NCBI GenBank assembly: GCA_934247115.1
Contig: CAKQIY010000008.1
Coordinates: 8,114-72,113 of the forward strand
DNA from: an uncultured Coprococcus sp.
GTDB lineage: Bacteria > Bacillota > Clostridia > Lachnospirales > Lachnospiraceae
Direction of reading: 5' to 3'
Length of the DNA stretch: 64,000 nt
In this document: positions 52,347-61,179 of the stretch, piece by piece
Numbering within the stretch: position 1 is the stretch's first letter
Layout of the letters: each line of letters starts with the position of its first letter
Program-made: the position numbers and the translations under genes
The notes under the pieces: model-generated
What the model was told of the DNA's origin: nothing
Database searches by the model: none
What the model saw: the letters and a program-made list of their open reading frames with translations, nothing else

Positions 52347-54116
52347 CTATTTTTCTGTATTCACCAACATGTCATATGTAACACCATATTTCTCCGCTAT
52401 GTCACTGGCATATGATCTGCCAGCGGGCGGCGCTATCTCGATCTTGTAAGATCTCTGTGATCCCTCGTTGTGTACGATCAGCGAATATACCTTGCCCTCT
52501 GTATGCCCTTCATTCATCTCATCCACATCAAAGCCCAGCTTATGCATATGGGTGTTGTATATCGTCCGCGTTCCCTTTGTCAGAATCGCTCTCACGGAAT
52601 CTCTGGCTATATAATAGCCCTCCTCAAACGATGTGGTTGAAAACGTCTCATTTAGAAGTATCAGGCTGCCGTCACCCGCACCGTCAAATATCTCTTTAAA
52701 CCTCTTGCACTCCTCACCAAGTCTTCCAAGATCCAGGGTCTTGTCCTCGTCAGCAGGGAAATGCGTGAATACGCAGTCCACCGGAGCAAATTCAAATTCA
52801 TCACCCGGGATATATATACCGCCCTGAGCCAGCACAAAAAGCTGACCTATCGTCTGGGTTATAGTCGTCTTTCCGCCTCTGTTGGCACCTGTCAGGATAT
52901 ACACCCTGTGCTCGCTGTCAAAATCCAGATCATTGGTCACTATGTGATCCGACTCCTCCGTATCAAATGCTGCAAGCTTGATATTGTATACGCCACGGGC
53001 CCTCATATAATATCTGGTCTTGGAATCGTCCGCCTTTGAAGTACCTGCGTCCGGCTGATATGCAGAGTTCACAACCCTTGCCTTGGAAAATACCGCACCT
53101 CTGCTTTGCAATTTTTCTATATACTCAGCCCATCTTATATAGTAGGTAAGCTCCGGTATGAGATCCGTCATGTCTGTGATGGTTATGGACACATACTTAT
53201 TGAGCACCTGTCTCATTTTCTTCACTATCCCGGATACCATATGTCCCACTACCCTGTCCGTATATCTGGTCACATCCCTTGCCTGGTCGCCCTCAGGTAT
53301 TCCGCCAATTCCGGCAGCAGCGCCTGCCACGGTACCCACAGCGGCAGTCTGCGCCATCTGCTGCATAGGAGCGTTCACCTGAAGCTCACTTCTTGCATCA
53401 AATGGCTGGAACTTATAATCTCCCTTCCACTGTGCCTCATTGCTGATCCTGTCCCTGGTTACAAGATGATCGTAAAAATTGCTGAGCACACCACCTCTGG
53501 TAAAATATTTGTTGTTCACCGAAATAAGGCCTACGCCCTCAGCTTCAAATCTCTCATTCAGATTGATTCCAACCGTTATACTCTTTATCTCTGAGGTATC
53601 AAATTTCAGTTTGGATATATCTTCTTTCAACTCGCCAAATCCGTTGTCACTGTATATCTTCTTCACATAATCCCTGAGCCCGGCAAATCCGTCAGAGTGA
53701 AGTTCATACTTATTAAGACATTCATATAGAGCATCAACACACTTGATATAATCGCCTATCTCATCAAGTCTGTGCATCAGCTCCCACACACTTGCACCTT
53801 CATCGTATTCGCGGCGAAAGCTTCCGTAGTCCTTTAGAAAACTTATCCTGTTAAGGGTCTCCATCATATCTTCCCTTAACTGTTTATGATCAAGAATGTC
53901 CTCAAATATATCACATCTGTACCGGGTCACCTCCGGATCCTCATACACCTGCGACATAACGCGCATTATATAATTCTGTTCTGCCTCCTTGGATGACAAC
54001 TGCCTGCATATCATGTCCAATCCCAGATCATGCATAGTCACTGGGCTCAGTATTTTGGACAAATACTCGCCATCCGGAACCAAAAGGCTGTATTTTCCAG
54101 TTGCTTTTTCTCCCAT
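52347..54116 (-). CDS. MutS-family ATPase lacking mismatch-recognition domain
   Basis: This protein of 589 residues has a C-terminal MutS ATPase core: Walker A TGANRGGKTT around residue 400, LILLNETFSTTSFEEG (Walker B and signature) and NTHMHKLGF. No MutS domain I or Smr tail is present, and the middle resembles the clamp/lever. An Ala/Gly-rich insert (QMAQTAAVGTVAGAAAGIGG) breaks the lever region. Such MutS-related proteins are common in Clostridia with no proven role. ATG 54116 follows GAAAGG. Confidence 0.85.
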   Translation of the reverse strand: MGEKATGKYSLLVPDGEYLSKILSPVTMHDLGLDMICRQLSSKEAEQNYIMRVMSQVYEDPEVTRYRCDIFEDILDHKQLREDMMETLNRISFLKDYGSFRREYDEGASVWELMHRLDEIGDYIKCVDALYECLNKYELHSDGFAGLRDYVKKIYSDNGFGELKEDISKLKFDTSEIKSITVGINLNERFEAEGVGLISVNNKYFTRGGVLSNFYDHLVTRDRISNEAQWKGDYKFQPFDARSELQVNAPMQQMAQTAAVGTVAGAAAGIGGIPEGDQARDVTRYTDRVVGHMVSGIVKKMRQVLNKYVSITITDMTDLIPELTYYIRWAEYIEKLQSRGAVFSKARVVNSAYQPDAGTSKADDSKTRYYMRARGVYNIKLAAFDTEESDHIVTNDLDFDSEHRVYILTGANRGGKTTITQTIGQLFVLAQGGIYIPGDEFEFAPVDCVFTHFPADEDKTLDLGRLGEECKRFKEIFDGAGDGSLILLNETFSTTSFEEGYYIARDSVRAILTKGTRTIYNTHMHKLGFDVDEMNEGHTEGKVYSLIVHNEGSQRSYKIEIAPPAGRSYASDIAEKYGVTYDMLVNTEK

Positions 54117-54177
54117 ATCTATACCTTTCAAATCATAATGTCGAAAACCTATCTGACTAACTCACACTATCCGGCTT

Positions 54178-54262
54178 TCCTCTGCCTTTCATTGGTCTTA
54201 CATTTGGCTTCCGTCTACACTACATCGGTCTTTCATTAGTCTTTCAACAGTCTTCCATCTGT
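54178..54262. repeat. Degenerate short tandem repeats before the MutS-like gene
   Basis: Reading minus, AAGACTGTTG, AAAGACTAATG, AAAGACCGATG and AAGACCAATG recur within 85 bases. They fill the gap between the kinase-like gene and the MutS-like gene. The purpose is not evident. Confidence 0.4.
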
Positions 54263-54269
54263 CTCAGTT

Positions 54270-54839
54270 CTACTTTCTGCCAATTACCTTCATATACGCC
54301 GTGACCATCTCCACTACGCCGTCCACGCCGAGCTTCGCCTCATCAAGGCACAGGTCATAATGTCCTGAATATCCCCAGTTCTCTCCTGAGTAATAGTCAT
54401 GATAGCTTCTTCGCCTGGCATCAGTCTCCTCCACAAGACTCTTTGCCTTTGCTTCTGATATGCCATGCTTGTCCATTATCCTCTTGATTCTGCTGTCTTT
54501 ATCTCCGCACAAGAATATTCTCACTGCATCGTTCCTGTTCTTGAATGCAAAGTCCGAGGCTCTTCCCACTACAACGCCATCCTGTCCTTCAAGCAGTCTC
54601 TCAAGTGCCTCCTCCGGGGTCTTTCTCCTCTTAATAACAAAGTCGTCTGACACTGACTGCATCATGGAATCTATAGCCTTTTCTCCAAAGAAAAACGGAT
54701 ATTTGTCGTACACACCCTTTTCCTTTGCCAGCCTTATTATCTCCTTCTTCGTGTAACAGGCTATACCATATTTTGAAGCAAGTCTTGCTGCCACCTCATC
54801 GCCGTCACATCCACACTCTCTGCCTATTGTAATTATCAT
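54270..54839 (-). CDS. Cytidylate-kinase-like protein
   Basis: This 189-residue protein starts at ATG 54839, eight bases after GGAGG. It begins MIITIGRECGCDGDEVAARLA, where the degenerate P-loop GRECGCDG is typical of the cytidylate kinase-like (AAA-like) family in Firmicutes. VVVGRASDFAF and the Arg-rich lid (RRRSYHDYY) are family landmarks. The true substrate is uncertain; it is not the housekeeping Cmk. Confidence 0.88.
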   Translation of the reverse strand: MIITIGRECGCDGDEVAARLASKYGIACYTKKEIIRLAKEKGVYDKYPFFFGEKAIDSMMQSVSDDFVIKRRKTPEEALERLLEGQDGVVVGRASDFAFKNRNDAVRIFLCGDKDSRIKRIMDKHGISEAKAKSLVEETDARRRSYHDYYSGENWGYSGHYDLCLDEAKLGVDGVVEMVTAYMKVIGRK

Positions 54840-54968
54840 TCTGTGCACCTCCGCTCGTCATTCTTATATAATAGAAATATCTCATCTCTATAACTCGTCA
54901 AACAATACAACCATATTATATTACAATATAGCTGCAGCTGCATCCTGTAACTTGCAATATCTACCTCT

Positions 54969-55448
54969 TTAGAATCCCCGTTCCATACATATAAAATGCT
55001 TATCAAACAGATCACACTCTCCAACTGTTTCAAAGCCAATCTTGGCGTATGTCGAAAGTGCCACCACATGTCCATCTCTGACAAGTATATGAACGCCTTT
55101 CATACCTCTGCTTTTCAGGACATCACAGGCATAATTCATCATAGTCTTCGCAATTCCCTGTCCCTGCATATCCTTCCTGACGCACAGCCTTGAAAGTTCT
55201 CCCGATGGAGCCAGGTCAGCCCTCCAGCACGTAAGTCCCTCAACAGCATCGTCGTGATCTATGGATATTGTGGCTACAATCTCTTCTTTGTCATTCTTCA
55301 TAACAAACAGATCCTCATTCTTCAGGTCAAATGCTATGGTATCCTCGTCAGGATAATTCTCGCTCCACTCACACGGTCCGCCTATCATGGCGTGATAAAG
55401 TGATAGCAGTTCTTCTTTGTCTTTTGGTGTTGCATTTATTATCTTCAT
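54969..55448 (-). CDS. GNAT-family N-acetyltransferase
   Basis: This 159-residue protein has the acetyl-CoA motif LCVRKDMQGQGIAKTMM (Q/RxxGxG/A) and C-terminal LSTYAKIGFETVGEC. An AGAGGATC site precedes ATG 55448. The acceptor is unknown. It lies about 130 bases from its neighbours and may be monocistronic. Confidence 0.9.
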   Translation of the reverse strand: MKIINATPKDKEELLSLYHAMIGGPCEWSENYPDEDTIAFDLKNEDLFVMKNDKEEIVATISIDHDDAVEGLTCWRADLAPSGELSRLCVRKDMQGQGIAKTMMNYACDVLKSRGMKGVHILVRDGHVVALSTYAKIGFETVGECDLFDKHFICMERGF

Positions 55449-55473
55449 ATGTCTGATCCTCTTTAATCATAAA

Positions 55474-56319
55474 TTATTTCTTTTCTATTCCCGGAAGCTC
55501 ACTCAGCTCCATCGAATTCAACGTTCTCATCTGCTGTACTGCCAGGTCATGCAATAACTGCATCCGCTCTGCCTGACTCTTTCCCTGTTCTATCAATATC
55601 GCATTATAGCTTTCAAGATTTGCCAGAACCAAAAGCTGATTGAGTGTAGCGTCATCACGTATGTTGGCATCCTTCTTTTTCTTCTCATCTCTCCACTCTT
55701 TTGCCGTCTTGCCAAATAAAACGGTATTGAGCAGGTCAGCTTCGCTTGCGTATGTATTGGATATCTGCCATTGTGTAAGCTCTGGCGGTATAAGATTCTT
55801 CTTTATAGCATCTGTGTGGATTCTATAATTCAGTTTTGATATCTCCCTGTTCAGATTCCATGATAAGGAGAGTCTGCTGTTCTCGTCGGTCTTTAATCTA
55901 TTATAATCTTTAATTATATATAATTTAAATTCAGGAGAAATCCACGATGCAAACTCAAAAGCAATATCACTATGTGCAAATGTTCCACCATTTCGCCCCG
56001 ATTTGCTGACTATTCCAATTGCATTGGTTGACTCAATCCATTTTGATGGTGACATCGTAAACGCATTTGATCCTGCCTGATTTTTAAAGGCATCGAATTC
56101 GACCCCTTTAAAATCATTATTATGAAGTTTCTCCCATAAGCCTAAAAATTCTATCGTATCCTTTCCCCTCATCCAATTCTTTACAACATCCTTAGGCTCA
56201 TTACTTTTGTATCTTGCAATATCCGTCAACGAAATGTACTCGTTTTTAAAATCCGTAGTATAAATACCTATATCAAAACCATTCGCATGAATTGTATCTT
56301 TCTTAATAGTTTTCGCCAT
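55474..56319 (-). CDS. KilA-N domain protein
   Basis: This 281-residue protein has an N-terminal KilA-N DNA-binding domain (about 10-135: YISLTDIARYKSNEPKDVV, FAHSDIAFEFASWISPEF). A helical C-terminal part follows. KilA-N proteins occur in phages and mobile islands and on chromosomes. No phage genes surround it. GGGATAAGG precedes ATG 56319. The gap of 155 bases to the next gene is AT-rich with nothing else evident. Confidence 0.88.
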   Translation of the reverse strand: MAKTIKKDTIHANGFDIGIYTTDFKNEYISLTDIARYKSNEPKDVVKNWMRGKDTIEFLGLWEKLHNNDFKGVEFDAFKNQAGSNAFTMSPSKWIESTNAIGIVSKSGRNGGTFAHSDIAFEFASWISPEFKLYIIKDYNRLKTDENSRLSLSWNLNREISKLNYRIHTDAIKKNLIPPELTQWQISNTYASEADLLNTVLFGKTAKEWRDEKKKKDANIRDDATLNQLLVLANLESYNAILIEQGKSQAERMQLLHDLAVQQMRTLNSMELSELPGIEKK

Positions 56320-56475
56320 CCTTATCCCTCTTTTCTCACTCCAAGCACTCCACTATTCCATTTAATGTCTCCTGTAAATCCAATCTATGTCCTTTCCACA
56401 ATATAACTGTTGACTTTTCCTGCAGCATGTTTTATTCTTATTCCATTAAGAAATGGGTTTTCTACTGGGTAGGGT

Positions 56476-56964
56476 TTATACCTGACAAGGCTTGCTCGTT
56501 TCTTTTTTTATTTCCAGAACATCGTACAGATACATTTTCCCAGAAGCGGCATGTCTGATCAATAATCTTGCACTAAACACATTGTACCGCTCAACCTCAC
56601 CACTTTCATCGTAAACCGGTAACGCAAATCTGGTATCATATCTATACCATCCATTTTTAGCATTACGGCTATGTTTCTCTTTTTTATTTTCTTCCACTGT
56701 TTTGGATGTTGCTATTTCAATGATCTCCGGAATTGCCTGAGCCGCATTTGCTTTTGCCACTGTCCCTTTAATATGTTTTGTGTAATTAGATCCTGCATAT
56801 TCGTCTGGCAAATCAGTACCGATATAAACTATATCTCCAGTCTCTGCTATAGAATAGAACTCTCCCACATACTGGCGCAGATATTCCTCAACATCGGGCC
56901 ATGTTATAGAACGTTTTCCCTTAAAAATAATATCATTGATAACCACAATATTATTCCCATCCAC
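56476..56964 (-). CDS. Uncharacterised protein paired with an XRE regulator
   Basis: This 162-residue protein probably starts at GTG 56964. It has segments FYSIAETGDIVYIGTDLPDE, NAAQAIPEIIEIAT and a compact C-terminal part GWYRYDTRFALPVYDES followed by NVFSARLLIRHAASGKMYLY. That C-terminal pattern (Arg-rich strands, His, Lys-Tyr-Tyr) recalls small phage-associated nuclease-like domains of the barnase/EndoU/RelE-like group, but I cannot name the family with certainty. It follows the XRE gene by 24 bases, an arrangement common for toxin and antitoxin. Confidence 0.65.
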   Translation of the reverse strand: MDGNNIVVINDIIFKGKRSITWPDVEEYLRQYVGEFYSIAETGDIVYIGTDLPDEYAGSNYTKHIKGTVAKANAAQAIPEIIEIATSKTVEENKKEKHSRNAKNGWYRYDTRFALPVYDESGEVERYNVFSARLLIRHAASGKMYLYDVLEIKKETSKPCQV

Positions 56965-56988
56965 ATCCTGTATAACAGCAACATTTCT

Positions 56989-57369
56989 CTATGGTGTCAG
57001 GGTCTCTTTTGTCTCAGTCTTGTCAATGAGCTCCATATATCTGAGCATGTGTTTTCTCACCTGATCATCCGATCTGCGATAACACTCAATCAGATATTTC
57101 TCCTCGGCACTGTAATCAACACCAGTATTTTCAGTCCCATCATCGCCAAGCAGCTCTGCCAATGACATGTCAAGTGCCTTACAGATAACAACCAGCTTGT
57201 CCGCCTGCGGATTGATCTTCTTCTTTTTCCAGTCATTTATCGTGCTGGTTGAAATCCCTGTTCGCCTCGAAAGCTCTGACTGGCTCATATTAAGTTCGTC
57301 AAGCCTTGCAAATATCTTCTCGTATACCTTCAAAATATGTCCCCCTGTTTCTTCCGACTTTTCGGACAT
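56989..57369 (-). CDS. XRE-family HTH regulator
   Basis: This 126-residue protein has a helix-turn-helix at about 17-75 (MSQSELSRRTGISTSTINDW, MSLAELLGDD) and a C-terminal helical tail of about 50 residues. It resembles prophage-type repressors. It is probably co-transcribed with the unknown 162-residue protein and may repress the pair. Confidence 0.88.
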   Translation of the reverse strand: MSEKSEETGGHILKVYEKIFARLDELNMSQSELSRRTGISTSTINDWKKKKINPQADKLVVICKALDMSLAELLGDDGTENTGVDYSAEEKYLIECYRRSDDQVRKHMLRYMELIDKTETKETLTP

Positions 57370-57456
57370 TGTAACACATATCCACCTTTACTGCAATATC
57401 TGATATTTGTTTTTCACTACCGCTGCACTGTACTCTTCTCAACAAATAAATTAATG

Positions 57457-57499
57457 TACAAAGGCGCACAAGCTCCCAACGGAACTGTGCGCCTTTGTA
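57457..57499 (-). terminator. Terminator after the first metallophosphatase
   Basis: TACAAAGGCGCACA and TGTGCGCCTTTGTA are perfect 14-base arms with a 15-base loop. The minus side continues CATTAATTTATTTG, a weak T tract; the plus side has TTTTAAG. Confidence 0.7.
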
Positions 57500-57514
57500 T
57501 TTTAAGAAAGAGAA

Positions 57515-58210
57515 TCAGTAAATAAATGGATGTACAAGCCATTCACCAGACTCTGTGACTTTATAATATTTGTCCTCATCAGTATCAACTAGAAGGACCG
57601 GTATAATGCCGCTGTCCAGCACCGTTCCATCAATGTAATAGTGTGATTCACCATCATAATAAATATCGTGGAATCTTGGATCCCCGGAGATCTCCGCTGT
57701 GCCAACGTGACCGGCTACAACCTTCATATCAAGTCCTTCTATCTTCCCGGTCTCCGCCGGATACTTGTTGACATATGTATCTTCGCTGGTCATCCATTCC
57801 CACATGTCTCCGGCTTCCTCATCGATACCGGCATGGACAAATATCGTGTTCCCCTCTGTAAAGTACCTCGGAAGATTCTCGATCCATCTTATATATCTGT
57901 CATCATCGTGTTCCCGGGCATCATCTGCGTCGTCATCAAAGACACCGATCAGCCGGTTTATACTTGAATCACCCAGAAGAACAAATTCTTCATGGTTACC
58001 CATAAGCGCAACTACCTTATCAGGTCCATATTCCTTCTGCAAATTCATTATCTTATCCAGGACTGCATAACCATCTGCGCCTCCATGAATATAGTCCCCA
58101 AGCAGGCAAAGCATAGTATCAGGCTCATCCAGATGATCCCACACCAAAGCTAAAGCATCCACGAATTCAGCTATGCAGCCATGAATATCACTCATACAAT
58201 ATATCTTCAT
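57515..58210 (-). CDS. Calcineurin-like metallophosphoesterase (PPP type)
   Basis: This 231-residue protein starts at ATG 58210, six bases after GGGAGGAG. Motifs of the PPP phosphatase family are MSDIHGC, LLGDYIHGG, MGNHEEF and AGHVGT, with a last metal ligand in FVHAGID. It could be a protein Ser/Thr phosphatase or nucleotide hydrolase. It is the second of two related genes in tandem. Confidence 0.9.
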   Translation of the reverse strand: MKIYCMSDIHGCIAEFVDALALVWDHLDEPDTMLCLLGDYIHGGADGYAVLDKIMNLQKEYGPDKVVALMGNHEEFVLLGDSSINRLIGVFDDDADDAREHDDDRYIRWIENLPRYFTEGNTIFVHAGIDEEAGDMWEWMTSEDTYVNKYPAETGKIEGLDMKVVAGHVGTAEISGDPRFHDIYYDGESHYYIDGTVLDSGIIPVLLVDTDEDKYYKVTESGEWLVHPFIY

Positions 58211-58243
58211 AAGCACTCCTCCCTGTTCTCTTGAACAACTAAC

Positions 58244-58948
58244 TTATGCATAGAATCTCTCACCTGTTTCCAAACATATGCAGGCCAGCCGGCCATTTGA
58301 CAGACCACATCCGCAATCCAGCATGTACACATTTTCCAAATCATTCACCCAGATTGAGTGATTTCCGTCAAGGTACCTGCCATGTGGATTGTTATACTGG
58401 TAGCTTGAATCTGTATGACCTACAAGTGATACATACCCTTTCACGCCCTGGCGCCAATAGTCTCCCATGTGTTCAAGACCTTCCAGATACAACGTATCGT
58501 CCTGTTCTACAAGTGCTGGATCAAATGTCATGGCATGCGCAAGAAGATATTTCTTTGATCCAATATTGATCTCTATCTGCAGGGGCAGCCCCTTTATCAA
58601 ATCAGCCAAGTCCAGCATGTCCACTGGAGCAAGTCTATCCTTCATCAGATCAAACGAGTTGTATTGATATGGTGGTATATTGCATCTCTTCTTTTCAACG
58701 ATTCCATAGTAAGAATAAATATACTCCGCGAGCATGTGGTCGTGGTTTCCTCGAATCCACCTTAAATTAGCATGCATACCTAGCCTGCAAATTCTAAAGT
58801 AAACACCAACTGGATCTGGATTCTCCCCTCCGCGATCAAAGGCATCCCCAAGCAGGACGATTTCATCCTGTCTTGATGGGGCTATCTGATCTATCATCTT
58901 GTCAAACTTTTCCAGCGAGTTATGTATATCAGCAATGATATAATGTAT
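58244..58948 (-). CDS. Second metallophosphoesterase, with non-ATG start
   Basis: The first ATG (58897) would remove the metal motif IIADIHNS, which is encoded upstream in the same frame. AAGGGGG at 58962-58956 lies seven bases before ATA 58948 (IHYIIADIHN), so initiation at a rare ATA, or at ATC/ATT just after it, is the best reading. Other motifs are intact: LLGDAFDRGG, RGNHDHM, LLAHAMTF and VGHTD. It is 33 bases before the other phosphatase gene and related to it. Confidence 0.75.
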   Translation of the reverse strand: MHYIIADIHNSLEKFDKMIDQIAPSRQDEIVLLGDAFDRGGENPDPVGVYFRICRLGMHANLRWIRGNHDHMLAEYIYSYYGIVEKKRCNIPPYQYNSFDLMKDRLAPVDMLDLADLIKGLPLQIEINIGSKKYLLAHAMTFDPALVEQDDTLYLEGLEHMGDYWRQGVKGYVSLVGHTDSSYQYNNPHGRYLDGNHSIWVNDLENVYMLDCGCGLSNGRLACICLETGERFYA

Positions 58949-58997
58949 ATATATACCCCCTTGTTGTGCGTGCTCTATCTTTATACTATCTCACATC

Positions 58998-59564
58998 TCA
59001 ATCCATACCAAATTCATCCCGGACAAGCTGCATTGCGGTCTCAACGTCTATCTTGCCCAGCACCAAAAGAAATATAGGAGCGCTAAGCTCATTCAATATC
59101 TGTGGCATCGCCTTCGTAATGGCATCCATGACCTCCAACGGCGCCATATCGTATATATTATTATCGACCATCGCTGTCGCAGTTATATCATAGCTGTCAT
59201 CCTCAGTAACATAAATACGTGGGCATATCAGGCAATTTGCATTATATAATGTTCCATCTGCTCCATCGTGGCTCTGAGGCCAGACCCTGGCATTGATAAA
59301 GTTCATAAGCCTGTAGAGGGCATCCTTATTAGTTGATTCCTCCACCCAGGAAGCTGCGTTCTGAGTATAGAACACCCTTGCCTCAATGCATGAATCATAA
59401 AAAGACAGCTCCGCCTCGAGCCTTTTGTCCGGACAATCATAGCAATGTGGCAGTGCCACTACTATACCCGTACTGCCATTATCTGTATCTAAGCACTCAT
59501 GAAATTCCAGCGTGTGCTGTTTAAGATAATCCACACACATCTTCTTCGCCTTTAATTTATTCAT
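58998..59564 (-). CDS. Uncharacterised protein of the accessory region
   Basis: This 188-residue protein starts at ATG 59564, eight bases after AAGGAGG. It is soluble and acidic, with segments FHECLDTDNGSTGIVVALPH, YDCPDKRLEAELSFYDS and an APLEVMDAITKAMPQIL helix. The mixed alpha/beta pattern is faintly like YbjN-type proteins, but I do not recognise it. It is divergent from an XRE regulator with many ATGTAT words between. Confidence 0.6.
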   Translation of the reverse strand: MNKLKAKKMCVDYLKQHTLEFHECLDTDNGSTGIVVALPHCYDCPDKRLEAELSFYDSCIEARVFYTQNAASWVEESTNKDALYRLMNFINARVWPQSHDGADGTLYNANCLICPRIYVTEDDSYDITATAMVDNNIYDMAPLEVMDAITKAMPQILNELSAPIFLLVLGKIDVETAMQLVRDEFGMD

Positions 59565-59585
59565 CACCAAATTCCTCCTTTTAAA

Positions 59586-59712
59586 ATGTATCACTCCATG
59601 CTTACTCTAAGCTTACAGCAATTTGATGTATTTGTATGTATACATTTTTCAACATATTTTTATCGTTTTAGTTCACAATAATGTATCATATTTGTGTCAC
59701 TTGTGATATAAT
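59586..59712. promoter_or_regulatory. Divergent control region with ATGTAT words
   Basis: ATGTAT occurs at 59586, 59626, 59636 and 59681, and the perfect palindrome ATGTATACAT at 59636-59645. On the plus strand TATAAT (59707-59712) with an extended TG (59704) is a clear -10 for the XRE gene. The words may be its operators. Confidence 0.5.
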
Positions 59713-59784
59713 CTATAAAAAGCTAATTTAAATGCATCGATATTGCGCCAAGAATAATCAAAATCAAGGGAGGAAATTATATAT

Positions 59785-60609
59785 ATGGGGAAGCACAGTC
59801 TGAGTGACACACATACCAACAATTTTATCGAGTTTAAGAATCGTTTAAGTAAATCAAGAAAAGGTATAGGTATGACGCAGGAGAAGGTATGTGAATCCAT
59901 AAACCTCAGCAGTCGTTCCACCCTGTCCAATTTCGAAAGTAAAAAGATGGAAAGGCTCCCTTCACTTAATGAATTTGTGGATCTATGTGATCTATACAAT
60001 GTGGATCCCAACTACCTGCTCGGATTTGATGAGGTAAGAAATTTTACAGTAAAGACATGCTGCGATGAACTAAAGCTTAATGAGAATGCTGTTATAACTA
60101 TCATGAAGAACAAGATGGCTTCCATCCTGGTAAATGAGCTTTTTTCTGGTGATTCCTATGCAGAGATAGAACAATATATAACATGGCTGAATTATTACAA
60201 CAAACTGAGGGATGTGATCACGACAGCTTTCACCAGCTCTTTTATATCCAGACTGGAGCTGCTTTTCAGCGGATATTACACCTCCACATTTCCACTGGAC
60301 TACTCAGAAAATACATTTATCCGTTTTTTGAAATCAGAGGAAATATTTAAGAGATACAAGGATATATACGAATTTATGGACAAATGTTTTCTCACAGAAG
60401 CAAGAAATAATCTCACCTTTTCCTATCCAGACTTTGATAATCTGAATGAATCAGAACAATACGATGCAGTGCTTTCTATCATTGCATTGCATTCATATGC
60501 CTATCTCATGAGCAGGGTCCATTTCGAAGATGTAGAAAGAAGGCTTATGGAGCAACTGGCAGGCGTGATCCGCAGAGTCTCACACGAATACCCTTTTAGG
60601 ACGGTCTAA
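59785..60609 (+). CDS. XRE-family regulator with large C-terminal domain
   Basis: This 274-residue protein has a helix-turn-helix at about 15-80 (MTQEKVCESINLSSRSTLSN, YNVDPNYLLGF) and a helical C-terminal domain of about 190 residues that I do not recognise. GGGAGGAAA precedes ATG 59785. It may control the divergent 188-residue protein gene and itself. Confidence 0.85.
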   Translation: MGKHSLSDTHTNNFIEFKNRLSKSRKGIGMTQEKVCESINLSSRSTLSNFESKKMERLPSLNEFVDLCDLYNVDPNYLLGFDEVRNFTVKTCCDELKLNENAVITIMKNKMASILVNELFSGDSYAEIEQYITWLNYYNKLRDVITTAFTSSFISRLELLFSGYYTSTFPLDYSENTFIRFLKSEEIFKRYKDIYEFMDKCFLTEARNNLTFSYPDFDNLNESEQYDAVLSIIALHSYAYLMSRVHFEDVERRLMEQLAGVIRRVSHEYPFRTV

Positions 60610-60629
60610 GTTTTTTCTTGTGTTGCTTT

Positions 60630-61100
60630 TCAATCCTTAACTGCTTCCAGAAAAAGCATAGCCTCAATCGCCGGTGTCTTTGAAGCATATTCGGCATTCT
60701 CTATGCCATTGGTAAGCAACAGCCGTTCCCAAAGCCTGGGATAATTGGAGAAATCAAATGTGTTGTCATCCAGTATCACGTATTCATCTATCCCAGGATG
60801 TTCCGCCAGATAGCTCTGGATGCCCTCTCCTCTGCCAACCCATACATCGGTTGTCTTTCCAGACAGGCTTAGTCCAAATTTGCCCAGCATAGATACAAGA
60901 TATGAGAAGTCGTCCCCGTCTTCTCTCATAAGTTTCCAATCCGAAGTCAGAACGACCTCCGCCTTGCCAAACTGTTTTAACGCCTTTTTCAGCAGCCTCA
61001 CTCTGGACTCGTCTATCCCGGTTCTTCCGCTCGGAGCCCCCACAACTGTCGTCCGGGTATTCAATACACCATCTATGTCCAGAAACAACGCAAAACTCAT
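60630..61100 (-). CDS. HAD-superfamily phosphatase, RNA-repair type
   Basis: This 156-residue protein starts at ATG 61100, six bases after AAAGGAG. It has HAD motif I FLDIDGVLN, motif II VVLTSDWK and motif IV ILDDNTFDF. This compact pattern matches the HAD domain found in Swiss-Army-knife RNA repair proteins. Function as a small phosphatase is likely; a link to KptA elsewhere in the window is speculation. Confidence 0.85.
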   Translation of the reverse strand: MSFALFLDIDGVLNTRTTVVGAPSGRTGIDESRVRLLKKALKQFGKAEVVLTSDWKLMREDGDDFSYLVSMLGKFGLSLSGKTTDVWVGRGEGIQSYLAEHPGIDEYVILDDNTFDFSNYPRLWERLLLTNGIENAEYASKTPAIEAMLFLEAVKD

Positions 61101-61179
61101 ATGACTTCTCCTTTCTTGCGAATGCCAGCACATATATATAATGCGCTGGCACATACTACGGTAACTCTCTTCATCAGAA

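Noticed and set aside
55474..57369. Prophage
   Set aside because: KilA-N and XRE genes alone are insufficient; no integrase, terminase, capsid, tail or attachment repeats were seen.
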